Source: Daphnia pulex | Lineage: Eukaryota > Arthropoda > Branchiopoda > Diplostraca > Daphniidae | Length of the DNA: 64,000 bases | Direction: 5' to 3' | Assembly: GCF_021134715.1 (NCBI RefSeq) | Contig: NC_060017.1 | Coordinates: forward strand, 4,650,001 to 4,714,000 | Shown here: positions 23,000 to 35,848 of the stretch, one piece after another | Layout: each line of letters starts with the position of its first letter | How positions within the stretch are numbered: the first letter of the stretch is position 1 | The notes under the pieces: generated by a model | Databases searched by the model: none | What the model saw: only the letters and a program-made list of their open reading frames with translations | Told to the model about the DNA's origin: nothing | Position numbers and translations under genes: made by a program

Positions 23000-25170
23000 T
23001 ATGGCTTAAAACTCACTTTATATACCAATTGAAATTAACAATGGCTCCCAAACTTTTCAGAAAGGTTTTCTACCTAATTAGACTTCATCACTTGAATTAT
23101 TATTAGCACAGTAATAAAAAGAAACATTGGTTGAAATAATTACCAATTTGCAAATAGAAATTCCTTGGTTTTGGATGGTTTTGGAAGACAGCTTGCAAAT
23201 TTGCAATATGGATTGGGCCATTTTATCTGTTGGCGTCACGAGCACTCTGCAAATCAGTGCCCACATAAACTTCAAAAGTTGCCTGAAAATATTTAGTCAA
23301 GAATGCTAGATCATTAGCTAAATGTTATATTATCTATTTATTAAATAGAGTTTAACCGTCGAAAGTTTAGCCAAGCCACCTTTAAGAATCAAGGCCAATA
23401 ATATCGATGTGCAACAGGCACAATTTCTTTAAAAAATCACATTCACTAATCTTGTAAAGATCTAGCCAAATTCTCTTAGCTAGCCTCTAATTAATTTAGC
23501 GTTCAACTAAAGATAATACAAAGCAATACAAACCGGGACGAGCCATAGTACGGGTAATGCTGTAATACATAGCTTTATGATACATTTGTTTATGTATAAA
23601 ATGCAATTTGTGTTAAAATCTCGAATAAAGCACATCCGAGTTCGACCTGACAAATCACGAAATGAAACCTGAATGTCCATGATTAAAATTATCATGCCAC
23701 TTCACAGCACACCTTCTTACCATTATTGGTGCTGTTTTTCTACCAATTAGTTAGCGACCGCGATGGACAGATTGGATGTTCCTCACCAAATCTGATCATC
23801 TGATCACCAGACAATATTTTTAAAAAAGAAAAGAAAAATACCATATCACCTTCTTATTTTCCACCAGTTGACATCTATTTCTGCGACCCCATATTCTCAT
23901 GGTTATTTTTTACCTGAAAACCATTAACGATTTAGTACTTGGTATGGTATCAGTTGACCCGAATAAATTTCTCTTGGACCTCTTATTAGGGCTTCCCTGA
24001 TAGATAATTTAAAAGCAGTCTACAATCAACACGAGCAAACAAGACAAAATATTTTGAGAGTAGCTGCAGAACTTAACCACAGGAGTTTGACTCACGTTTT
24101 TTTTTAGCTGTGATGTCCTCTGCTTCTTTTAAGATTTCCGAATCCGTTAGCTTCATCTGACTGAAGAAGATTTAGACGCTCAGTTCTTCAAAGAGCACTT
24201 CCATTTTGGCAATGCTCGACGTCATACAGCGTACCAGTGTGGAAAACTGTTCTACCATAACCAACAATGATATTAGCGATTCGACATTCAACTAAGAATG
24301 AATTTAGCGGTACCCACCCCGCTATTTACATCGTCGTTCTTTGCTTCTCCGTTCTTTTCTTCTTCTCGATCAAGACGTTGCTGGTCTTGATTATCGCGTG
24401 CATGGTGGAGACGATCAACACACACAACACAGCTTCTGTCAAACCAAGAACACGAATCATTAGCAGTTGACAAGACGGGTACCATTCAGAAATATCTACC
24501 TTGACGGCGCTATAAACTCTCGAGTCTGCTGATTCAAAGAGAATCAGTTTTTGAGCAATAGTACTAACTAAGAGTTTGTACCGGACGGTCTGTTTAATAA
24601 GCAATGTTATATAAATATGATTGTTAATCAAGTTGTTACCTTTCATATTTAATTAATGAATAACAATTTATAAAATGAAAGTTTTATGGGTTTTTTTTAC
24701 TTGTTTTATTTATTAAACAAACCGTCCGGTACAAACTGCAGCCAGTCAAGCAGGGGGAGACACTGCCCGACTGACTCTACCAGGGAGATTACCCGGCCGT
24801 GGTTAAGAGAAACCGGAAAAAGAGCGAAGAGAGCTGAGGAGCAGTTATTATGAGAGCAATGCATCATAGTAGACTTCCGGCTTAGACTCATGACCCTCCA
24901 ACAGATTTCATCGAATCATGCGCCTTGCAAGTCCCCGTTCGACCAAACATCTCCCTCCCTCCTGGTTGTCGCAGCGAGTGAGTGACCACCGGCGGGCGTT
25001 GGTTAGTGGTTATTTAGGGAAACGGGGCCACTGAAGAAGGGAGCCCAGATATGCACTTGTAATTTTTCTACAGCATCTACATAATTTATTGACGAGTCTT
25101 GAATTTCAGCAACCTCTCCTCAGTTTACCAATGGATCAAGTCTATGGAACGGCAGCAAACGATGAAACTG
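23000..25170. other. Outer part of right arm, mirror of left-arm exon-like fragments
   Basis: Mirrors 12.79-14.96 kb. It holds the same unrecognised exon-like frames (about 23980-24490, minus strand) and the same small inverted-repeat element at 24573-24737. No intact gene is seen. Confidence 0.45.
24573..24737. repeat. Small inverted-repeat (MITE-like) element, right arm
   Basis: Mirror copy of the element at 13225-13389, with the same ~28-bp inverted ends. Confidence 0.55.
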
Positions 25171-25515
25171 AAAAACGAATAGAGATGTTAATTAAAAGTC
25201 AATAACTGAACGAAACATCAAGCATTACCTCAACGCCGGTACCAAGAGACGACATATCGACAAAATGCAGCCGATAAAATAAGACTGACAGCCACCAGGC
25301 AACATTGACTATTTTACCCAACTGTTCAACACTGCAAATACTGCATGGACACCAACATAGGCAAATGAAACATTTAAGTGTGATGTTGAACTGCAAGTCT
25401 GCACCAAACTCCATTTCAGAGGATCTCTCAATTGGAAAGGGGCTGCAAAACCACTGTAGACCAAACAGCTACACCAAACCAACCACAAACTCCTACAAAG
25501 CAAAAGAACATTAAT

Positions 25516-25954
25516 GAAACAAAAACATTTTGAAATGTGAAAAAGGGTACCAATAATAAAATTTACTAAATTTAAAATTAATAATAAATTGAAATTAAAA
25601 AAGAAACCAGGAAATAATTCTGTACATCTACTTCCAATATGTTACAAAAACTTGGTAATACTAAGTGGGAATTTTTGTTCTAGTGGGACTAATTTAATTG
25701 GAAGAAAATTGAAAAAAAAACTCAGTGGAAGTTGACCACTAATGTGGCTATTTTTGAAGGGAACCAATTGTTTGGAAGGGGGAAATATAAACCCTAATTT
25801 TCTACATCACATCAAATTAAACTTGTCTGTTGAATACAAAATAAAAAAACAAACAAACAAGCAAACAAAGAAAACACAAGACTTGCCAATAACCAATAAT
25901 ATCAATATAATTACCAATTCAAGAAGTCTTCCTGCAGTGACACTTTAGATAACA
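25516..25954. other. AT-rich spacer, no gene
   Basis: Lies between the outer edge of the right arm and the third diverged copy. It is mostly A-rich, with an AAAC repeat around 25845-25875. Nothing coding is seen. Confidence 0.5.
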
Positions 25955-26905
25955 CCAGCTTGATAAACTGCATGCGGCAGCTGCAGCTCAACTTGACTCG
26001 ATCACACCTTTCACCAGCTGGCTGCAACAAAACCATGTTAATGAACGACAGCCATGAAGCTCAGACTTTGTTGTGTTTTCAATTTCTGCAACAGTTGAGC
26101 AAACGGATCTCTGTCTCTGAAATATATATATCAACTAATAAATCCTATTGCATTATTGCAGGGAAATTTATCATCAAAATTACTTTATTACAAGCTCTGA
26201 AGTGTTTCTGCACGAGATGAGACGTAGAGCCGAATAGGTAGTTAGGTACAGCTAACAATCGCCGACATTTCGGCAAAATGGACAGCAGTTTCGACCCAAG
26301 TGAAATTATATGCCAGATTGCCTGTAAATTCAGACAGAAACGTTAAGATTAATCAAATTTAAGAAATCCAAACTAGCACTACCAATTACATTTCATGGCT
26401 GAAAATGTAGATCGACACCGCAATTCCGATAATAAATTTGGAGTACACTTTCAGTCAGCGTCTCGGAAACAAATGGCTAATTTTCGTCCTCACGAAGACA
26501 CTCGCGTCACCTGGTGGATGAACCAAATTTTTAGCCACCTACTGACGGCCAAAACATTTGACAGTGCGGAACGGATGGATTGCTATCCGAACTCTGTTTC
26601 CGAGGCTTAAAATCACGACTCACGAGAAATGGATTATTAGATACACTTCACATACAAATAAATCTGATGAGATTGGGGGTATGGGGGGTCTAGACAAAAA
26701 ATAAAACTTACAATTTTCTGAAGAAAAGAATAATTTTCCTGGCTGTGGCTGTAATACGGTAGCAGCAGCAACGGTTATCTGTGTATGAGTTAGAGTTCCA
26801 ACTAACTTTGGCATCAAACAGTCATGTTGAATCTAAACCAACATTAATGCAATAAACTAAAGTTAATTGCTACCTACTGCTTGAGTAAAAAATTCAGATA
26901 AATAC
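25955..26905 (+). repeat. Diverged third copy of the palindrome's inner segment
   Basis: Blocks recur in the same order as at 18255-19035. They are TCACACCTTTCACCA with GGCTGCAACAA (25993-26027), GAGATGAGACGTA (26215-26227), GAAGACACTCGCG with ACCTGGTGG (26497-26518), GTCATGTTGAATCTAAA (26821-26837) and AATAAACTAAAGTTAAT followed by CTACCTACTGCT. It runs parallel to the left arm and includes the spacer sequence, so it predates formation of the palindrome. Divergence is far higher than between the arms. Confidence 0.75.
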
Positions 26906-27634
26906 AACACATGTTTGTATGTGCCAGGCTGCATCTTTTCATGCGACTTCCCCTAAGTTGCTGAAATAAACCTGAAGATTACCCAAATACCCATGGCCTT
27001 GATTATGTTCTCATAGCTTTCTCTATGATAGAATTTAAAAGTTTTATGAGCTAACAATTTTAATGGAAGAATTCCCTGAATCCCTTCCATTTCTGCAGAC
27101 GCACTTTAGTTTAAGGGAACATCATCTATCAAGCGTAACCAAAATTTTCGTTTCTGCTATCGCATTTGCGTAAACTTCGCACGACTCTTTGGCATGTTTA
27201 CTACTTTAGGGTTGGAATAACATACATCTATACCAGTATTCTATAGCTGTGATCGGCTGTGATAGAAGAGTAACTCGAGCCTCTCACTCTACGCTTAGTG
27301 AGAACCTTGGGGTTTACCGTCTTTTTATTTTGATAAAAGTTTAAGTTGCTAAAGCTACAGCTAAACCAAGATGTATTTCCAATCGCTTGATTAACATACA
27401 AAAATAACATTATTAAAGAAAAGAAACTCAACATAACTTCTTTGTTGACGAATGATCAAAGGAAAACAAATGTGAAGAAACTCCCTTACTCGAGTCAAGG
27501 GAAGTAATCAGTGAAAAAAAAAAAGACATAGGGTTGTCAAATCTTACTTGACTCGTCTGTTAGTTGTACGAAGTTGGAAATGTCAATTAATAAAATTCCA
27601 CGTATGCGACAAAATAAGAACTCACGCCTGCAAG
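26906..27634. other. 3' flank of the PIWI gene
   Basis: AT-rich. The part from about 27365 to 27634 is the PIWI 3' UTR or immediate flank and has a decayed copy at 33222-33655. No separate gene is seen. Confidence 0.5.
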
Positions 27635-30600
27635 TTAAAGATAGTAAGGAAGTCTCGATAAATTGTCGTGCGGTTGCTGCATAATGGATTCACCAACTAG
27701 GTATGCCAGTTTATGAGCATACTGGATCGGAGCTGGGATACGCAAAGTACCCTAAAAACAAAAGTGATAACATAAAATAAGATTACCGATAAAATATTTT
27801 GTACCGGCCAATTGTAGTAGAGATGCGTTAGGGCGTACGCCAACCTCTGGTGGATGTCAGGACTGATACCAGTATCATCTTCTATGATATTGTAACTTGT
27901 AGGTGAGACAGTCCCTTGAGTGACTTTTTGTGAAACAAGAAAAAAATCGTATCTCTCTTGTAGCGTCACTTTACTGTCCACAACCGTGCCACAAACAGGA
28001 TTCATCGGGCTACGACCACTCATTTGAAAAAAACGAGTGTTGATGCGCTTGCTGACAACGATGAAAGCAATGGAAGGAGTGTACTCTGTTGTTCCACGAA
28101 GTCCCGCAGTCCTTATGCCAGCTTCACGGCAGGCTTCCTACTCAGCAACAACAAAGTTAGGGGAAAAAAACTTTCTTTACCTACCAATGATCAATATTAC
28201 CTTCAACGCGGCGATTTCTGTATCTTTCAGGCGTGGAATATCGCCAGCTCCTACACCATCACGGTAAACAATGATGGATGTCGGCAAAGTCTTATCGTTT
28301 ACAATAAAATAAGCTCTGTGGAGTTTAAATCAATTAATGAAATGCCAATTTAAATAAAGCACGTAGATAAACTACTTCAATGCTCCGAAAAGATGGTCTT
28401 TGAAACTTGGAGAAATCTCTTCATTGTTTTCGTGGATTTTGACAGAAGAATAGTATTTGGAAAACGTTGGGTTAGTGGAGGCAACAAATGCCCCTACAGC
28501 TTTTCTCTGACGAGCATCATGGTACGTGTCATAACCGATTACCATCCATTTCTAATAAATAAATAACAGTAAAGAAAAAAAGAAATTGAAAAAAAAAATT
28601 ATTTTCAGTTACAGTGTTAGGAACCGAGACTCTCCAAGGTTCTGCTCCTAATTTGGATGCAATTTGGATCATGACTTTTGTAGCAATCGACATGAGTTTG
28701 CCTGGTTGTCCCTTTATGTTCCGCCCGGTAATTACCTGTTCAAATTAGTTGAAAGCGTTGTTATTCAGAATATAGCTATACTACTTGTGATTACAAAAAA
28801 AAAAAAAAAAAGCAATACCTGTGAAGGAATACCAAATTCTGCACATGTCAGCTTCTTAATTGAAGAATACGTGTCAGCACGAGCGCTTCGTAGTACACAA
28901 AATATCAGACTAAATCCTTTTTGGCGACATTCATTACGAATCGCATCAACGTAATTTGACGTACGATCCATTTGCATCTGGGAACTGTCATAGAAAGCAA
29001 TTCAGTTCATTTCGAAAAACGTTGATACGAGAGCAACTGACAAAAATAAAACTTACACAACAGGATCTGGGATATCAAATCCTTGTCCACGTCCAACATT
29101 TTGGACCATTTGAATGAAAGGTTTTACTTCTTGCGTCATGGAAGATGGGGTGAACAAAGCCCAATCACGGAGTTCCACCGTTACACACATTTTGGACCCT
29201 AATTAATGAAAGTCTTGATTAAATTTCTTCATGTTAAAATATATAATATAAATGTTATTAAAAACCAACGTTGAATATTTCGACTCCAGTCTCCATCCTG
29301 GGTTGTAAAACTATTACCGCCCTGTTGAATCGTTTGTGGAGGAATTACACGCGCGTTTATCCGAACTATGTCGCCAGCAAAATTTAATCCCCAGCTATTG
29401 AGTTCTCTTTGAATCTAAAAATGACGTTATTGTAGACTGCTTAAAATGATCTGTAGATGAAACTCACTTCCGGGTTGTCCGCCAATCGTTTGCGAAACCT
29501 CATTAGGCTCTCAACACGCTTGTCTGGCATTACGCGTGTGATGTTGCCAACATCTTTCATAAGGGTAAAGTTTTTCCTTAAAAAAAAAAACAACAAAAAG
29601 TTAAATTACATTTAAAAAAAACATTCACATTTATCAATTTTTACTTTTGGTCATCTGTTAGGCCAGTCATTCCACAGAGCTCAGGAATAAGAAAGATCGG
29701 TTGATCGTCACCTCGATTGGCGTCACGACGAGTGGGGCGAGACACCAACAAAGGCTGTGTGGGTTGTCTCACTTCGATGTTGTAGCGAGTCTTGTAATAC
29801 TCCAAGTATGAAATGTCACGATCTTCCCTTCGAAGATGAAAAGTTGAGTTCGGATTTTTCGTGAAGTCAATGTCATCGATTCGGTAAGTTCTCTTGTTAT
29901 AGTGAGTCATGACAACTTTTCCCACTAGCTCTGCAGAGCACATTGCCTAAATATGGTTAGGTGGATAATGTTTGTCATTGAAAACGTAACACGAACACAA
30001 CTGAGACAGAAATCACCTGAAAGTCACCACCAGCCTGGCGAATTTTTTGCATCACATCCAAGGCAGAATCTCGACGCAAAACACGATGAATGATTTCAAC
30101 TCCTAACAAAAATCCTTCTTCGTGGTGGCGTATAGTAGTGACATACCCAGGCCAAATATTCAAAAAATGTTGCTACACAAGAAATGTTTTATTACATTAA
30201 AATTATAAACATTTGAAATGACGACAAATAACTTACTGGAATTTCTGTGGCAGCTGCCGGATCATAGTAATCCCGTTTCCAAAGAGTTAGATTAAGCATG
30301 CCAAGACAACGTCTCAATATAATATTCATAACCTAAATAGATTGTAAATAAAATAAACCCAATCATTCTAAGACAATGCACCACTTACTGTTGTATAAGC
30401 AGCGTCATCCTTGTGAATTTCTCCGACTAATCGTAAATGAATAGCAACATCCGAGTTATCTGAAATGCGTTTAGATAAGAGCTCCAGCGGCTAAACAAAA
30501 AATATAAAGCTATTAAGTAGTTTCAGAATGGCTCCAAAACTTAAACTTACTTGGGGAAGGCGAGTGATATTGTAAAGCAGAGTTCCATCAAAAAGATACT

Positions 30601-31358
30601 TTCCCAGTTGGGCCTCATGTACGCGGATTAGTGCCTTACGGGCACCAATATGGTCAACGTCAGGAACGAAGTCAACGCGATATTGCAGCAAATGCATATC
30701 AGGGCGCTTCATAAGTTCAAAATAGTTTGAAGTCACAGGAAGTTCCGTGCCAGTTCGCCCTGATGATTACAACACATGCATTACGACAATATTAAAAAAC
30801 AAAAAAAAAACTTGAAAAATACGATTCCAATTCACGCCAAGAAAAAAAAAAGGTTTAATTATGACAGTTTCTTTAATTTACCCAATTTACTGAAGTCGGC
30901 CGAAGGTCGAGTGACAATCATTGCTTCCCTCTGCTCGCGAAAACGACTGGCTCCACGGCCACCAACAGTTGTTCCTTCTCCACTTGAAGCCCCGGCCAGA
31001 GGAGCAGCCCCTCCATGAAAGGATGCCCTACCATGTGGAGCCCCAGATTGTTCCTGTGGAGCTTCACGACTTAGCACAGCTCGACCACCTGAACCTGAGC
31101 GCTGCAAAGGTTTACTTTCGGGTTCTTCTAAAATGCGTTCACGGCTTCCGGCTCGCCCCGCATGCTGCAGTTAGAAAGAAAGAATCCTTAATTTATAGTT
31201 GACCATTGAGCAAAAATTTAACATACATGAGGTGGATGAGTTGTATATGGGGCTGTTCCATGTTCTCTTGGTCTTCGAATGGATTCGTCCGGATCCGATT
31301 CTCCACGTAAACTACGTGCCCGGCCTCGTGAACGTCCATGAGCATCTTGATCTGACAT
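27635..31358 (-). CDS. piwi: PIWI-clade Argonaute (Aubergine/Piwi-like)
   Basis: Sixteen exons join in phase: 31227-31358, 30882-31164, 30551-30759, 30389-30490, 30237-30332, 30017-30172, 29645-29946, 29468-29576, 29270-29414, 29057-29198, 28819-28984, 28613-28735, 28376-28551, 28201-28315, 27805-28137 and 27635-27751, giving 901 residues. PIWI proteins bind piRNAs and silence transposons, mainly in the germ line. Seen: an Arg/Gly-rich N-terminus ([12 protein letters not shown]; further Gly/Arg in exon 2) of the type methylated for Tudor binding, [10 protein letters not shown], a PAZ domain (exons 6-7, about 280-427), and the PIWI domain. Slicer residues are present: Asp663 ([10 protein letters not shown]), Asp733 (IVYRDGVG) and His876 ([10 protein letters not shown]). 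[19 protein letters not shown] and the terminal LPYYL are PIWI-clade, not AGO-clade. The ATG at 31358 is the first in frame. Which PIWI paralogue it is cannot be settled here. Confidence 0.93.
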
Positions 31359-33221
31359 TCTTGAATGGTTTGTAGGTGAATACTTTCTCCGACCAAACTA
31401 GACAAAACTGAACACAATAAAAAAAGAAAAGTAAGAATTTAGTTCAACTATTTTACAACAACTTTAAGATCCACAACGTCTGAGTTATAAGATGAACAAA
31501 GTGCACAAAAAATAGAGAAAAAATGAAGTGAAGAATAAATTATGATTCCGTGATATGAAATAACTCCAAGCACTGATGTCTGCTGACATCCCGTTGAAAT
31601 ATCAGCTTTTAGATCTGTATTCTCTGCGAGTCAACAATCTAAACTATGACAAGGATAGTATTAGATGATAGTATTAGCAATTAGATTAGGTTTCTTTCGA
31701 ATTTAGAATTATGCATGAACCTTAATTAGCTGGTGATTTAGACATAATGAAACCAAAACTAATATCCTGACTAAGTTCACAAAAATTACCCAACAATTTA
31801 GTTACCTCTAGATTGGCTCAAGTATATGTATGAAAAAAACAAAGTTAGGGATAAAAAATTCTAGGAAATGAAAATCTTAACACAACAGTCCCAAATAGTG
31901 AATTTAATGAGAATATTTCATTTCGAATCACATTTTTCGACCGGTAATTCTTAGCAACAATTCAGTAACACAGCACAAAAAATAATAAGAAAGAAAGAAA
32001 TTATCACCCTAAACGAAATTAGATTTCGATGACGCAGTAATTGAATCGACGTCCGTTCTGTCTGAACTTTGGTCCCACTGTGCCTACGAAGTACGAACAT
32101 ATAACAAAAGCGGGAAAGGGGGAAGAGAAACGAGGCTAGCAGCGTTGCCACACACAATAATTGAACTCAAATTGGATTCAATTTTTTCCGTTTCTCCGGA
32201 AATCCAAATTCAACCCGTTTTTTTTTACCGAAAAACGATTATTTAGAGAATTATTGAATTATTAGTTGATTTGAATTGATGAAAATTTGCTGGTTATTGG
32301 AATCCTGAAACAATAATCAATAAGTCGTATAAAATCGATCACTCTATTAAGAGAAAACATAAGATGATTTGACCTTGAAACAAATGCCTTAAGGTTTTTA
32401 CCCTCACCCGAACTGCGACCCAACTTCGTTCTTTGTTTCCATTTCCAACGTCGATATTTTAACGTTGATGGGAACCCTTATTTCTCTTAGTTCCCAGCAT
32501 GTCTGCCAGAAAGACACCACGTGGTCAGTTCCATCTTAATTGTAATTAAGTCATAAGAGAAGATAACTTCACCCAAAAGAGAGGTTGAGACAAAAGGAAA
32601 TCCAGATGAAATGACCTTGTAATCCAGGAAAAGTAAACCTGTTTTTAACACAAAATGATTTATTTTTAAATCATATTTACCCATTAGAACCTTTGGTTTG
32701 ATTACCCTACCCGTAAACCGTGAGAAAACTGCTCAAAGTAAACAGTTGGTAGGTTATTTTCATGTTAAATAGATTAACTAAGCATTTCCTAATACAGAAA
32801 GATTGTCGATCCCTACAGCAGTAATTATTCGTAATTATTTCCCTCTGTAGAGGGGCTGTCGAAATAAAAAAATTCCTCGTTTATTTGATAAAATAATGCA
32901 AAAATTTTCAGGTTTTTTCCTAGAAGTTTGCAATCTAGAACTATTTGATTGTTTTTCCTTAACAAACTGCCTCTCGCGAGTTTTCTGTTTGGAAGAAGGC
33001 AATTTTAGACGAGAAATGTAAGAAATTTTTTTTTTTCTAAATCTAAAGAAAACGAGCACAACCTATCGTCTTTCTGGCCCGCCCTGGCCAGAATCTCCCT
33101 ATCTTTCCTCTCATAGAATCTTGTAGAATGTTTCAGAATCTCCCTAGATTCCCGAATCTTCGTACACCCAAGCTGTGAGTTGCCAACCCCTCGGTCTTCC
33201 TATTAACTCACGAAAACAAAG
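31359..33221. other. PIWI upstream region, no further gene
   Basis: AT-rich sequence between the PIWI start and the PIWI relic. It must hold the PIWI promoter and any 5' UTR exon, but I found no clear TATA box or initiator. Short frames on both strands are interrupted and resemble nothing I know. Confidence 0.45.
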
Positions 33222-33720
33222 ATTTATTTCCAATTCCTTGATTATCGACACCAAAGAGCAAAGATAAGATGTTCAACGCAATTTCCGTGTTGACGCATTA
33301 AGTATTAACGAATGAACAAAGGAAAACAAATGTGAAGAAACTCCCCTATTTGAGTTAAAAGGGAAGTAATCAATAAACAAATACAGGGTTACCATCGAAT
33401 TTTACTTGAATCGTTGAGCTGGTTAAATACGGTTAAATATTCGTGTTGACGTAATTTCTGTGTTGAACTGTTGATAAAAGATATATTAACGAAATAAACA
33501 AAGGAAATCAAATGTGAAGAAACTCCCCTATTTGAGTTAAAGGGAATTAATCAATAAATGACAGGATTGCCATCGAAGCTTACTTGAATGTTTAAGTTGT
33601 TGTAGAAAGTTGGTTAAACGTCAGTAAATAAAATGCCTCATACGCGACAAAATTAAAACACGCCTGTTAGTTAAAAGATAATACTAGTTAAGTCTCGTTA
33701 AGCTATCATGAGGTTGTAGG
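33222..33720 (-). pseudogene. Decayed copy of PIWI gene 3' end and 3' flank
   Basis: Order and sequence follow 27365-27690. ACAAAGGAAAACAAATGTGA with AGAAACTCCC occurs at 33313-33342 and a second, slightly diverged copy at 33498-33527. GCGACAAAATTAAAACACGC at 33642-33661 and AAGTCTCGTTAA at 33691-33702 match the PIWI stop region and last codons. Homology ends at about 33720, some 17 codons into the PIWI last exon, where a G-rich tract begins. The relic lies in the same orientation as the intact gene and carries an internal tandem duplication. It is most simply the stump of a second PIWI gene. Confidence 0.65.
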
Positions 33721-35848
33721 GGGGTAGGGGGTTGTAAGGGGTGTAGTTTGAATTCATATATTTAAAACAAAATGAGTGCGAAGTAAAAGGCGGAGGGGGG
33801 AGGGCACGACCTTGGGTGAAAACTCATTTCTTTTCTCGTTGAATTACCCGCCGATCGTCCACTCATAAATACCTGTCTTGGAATTTTTCGGACTTAGAAA
33901 CAGAAGATTAGCTAAGTAACGACGGAGAAATGAATTCTGAAAATTTCCCATGGAAAAGTGGACATTCCCGATCTTTTTCTCGGCATAATGTCGGGGAGCT
34001 GGAAGCTAGACGGAGAAGTGTCGATATAAAAGTCAACCATTGTCTAGTTTTTCCAACTTTTTTTCTAGACAGGAATTTTCCGTGTTTGTTTGTGTTCTGT
34101 CCTGCAATAAAGACTTATCTTGTTTCCTCCTGGAAGCCAAAAGGGTCCTGGGAGCTGTTGTTAGGGCAGGTCTCTTGCACATTTTTGCGGTATGGTTTGG
34201 GTTTAGGGAAGGGGTCGATTTTTTTTTTTTTTGGGGGGGGGGGGGAAGGGGCTGGTTATTTTTCTTCGCGAGGGGGGGGGGCCCTACCCTACGTTTAAGG
34301 GTCGTCGTTATGACTCATTTTTTTTTTGTCTCGTTATTACTTTGACGTCTGCTTTTGTTTCGTTTTCAGTTCAGTCGTTAAGCGGACGACCTAGCCTATA
34401 CACAAGAAAAACAAGGGGGACCTCTTGGTTCAGCATTAGCATAAATATAAAATCAACCAAATTACCCATTTTTTTATTTACATTTCTTCGAAATACATAG
34501 TTGGGTAAATGCGCGAGAATAGACGGTCACGATGTTAATTGTGAGATAAAATGAACCAGCGAAGATGCCAGTTTGCGATTACATTTAAGATTAGGCGGTA
34601 GCTTATCATATTCGAAGAAAAAAAAGTTGATTGGCCATGTTTTAATCATGAAAGTATTCCCATAAATTAGCTTACGGCTTACCACACAATCTACTAATGG
34701 TACCATTAGTCATCACCTGGATCAATTCATATCGAAATTGTCGCAAGAATTGACAATCGTCTTTGACTTTTTCAATATGATGTATGCATACCAATTGTTT
34801 CTCATTACCACATATAGTCTTCCACAGTTCATTTTAGAAAACTCTTTCTTGAAAGCAATATTTTGTACTTTTTGACTCTGTAAATGCGGACAAAACAACC
34901 GAGAAGACTGTACTATGGAGAAGACGGGGAGAAGACTACACCGACGTTCGGTTGGCGTTTGATTTGATTGATAGTCTCTCGCATCGAAAACAACTTTAAT
35001 TGAGGACAATAGATTGAAGTAAAAAAAAGAAAAAAACCTAACCGTGTCATTAGTTGCTGGCCTGCATCACCAAGATAAGACTTCATTTCCTTCACGTCGA
35101 TAGACGAACCATAGATTGATGGACGTCAGACTTCAATTTTTGTCCCGTGTCGTGAGACGTCAGGTGCCTTTTCTTTGGGTCCTTTGGGTGCAAAATATGG
35201 CTGTAGCTGTACGCCTTCCAGTTCCAGATTAAATTTGGATACCGCGGTGACGTCGTGTCATGAGCGGGCATCAGTTTGACGTCCCCCGGACAGGTATTAG
35301 GCTACTATACAAATTCTGGTGCACAAGACTCAAGTGGGCGAGTAAAAAAAGGTATTATATAAAATGTGTGACAGACGGGTCACGTTCAATTTCGACCGCA
35401 AAGAGCGTGAAAACGCTATAACAATTTGAGCCGTGCAGACTTCCATCGAGAGTATAAACGTTTAAAAGCAGAAATCACATTTTCATCAAGGGTTACACGT
35501 GACATTTAGCTCACCGGTATGTGTGTAGTGAAACACAGCAGCATAAAACCGTATATAGACGATGCACAGTTTTCCAAGAACGATGGGGAGGTCTTACATA
35601 ATATTTACAACTGTCAAAACAAGAAAGAAAAAAGGACGTCGTAAATCGGGTTGACTTTTCTTCCACCAAGAACAGTATCGTATACACATAGAAGGATATG
35701 TGACTGCTTGAATGGATGTATATATAATTATATATATATATATAGGTACATTTATGTTGGTTTCTTTATACGACACTTGGAATGGATATCGTGATAATGT
35801 TGTGGGGTTTTTTTTCACAGGTAACTGAATAATCCTTTTTTTTCCGGA
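33721..35848. other. Non-coding region with homopolymer tracts; GPCR 3' flank
   Basis: Contains GGGGTAGGGGG-type sequence (33718-33735), a T15 tract joined to a G13 tract (about 34218-34246), a further G10 run (about 34272-34282) and an (AT)n tract at 35722-35744. The right part should include the 3' UTR of the receptor gene. No protein frame here is convincing. Confidence 0.4.

Larger units (their letters stand above)
19063..25515 (-). repeat. Right arm of giant palindrome (~6.45 kb)
   Basis: Reverse complement of 12428-18884. It keeps 12 bp (near 21258-21270) that the left arm lacks, and 3 bp near the centre (ACC in the GGCCACCGC stretch). From about 25170 outward the match weakens and short indels appear. 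All left-arm features have a mirror copy here. Confidence 0.93.
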
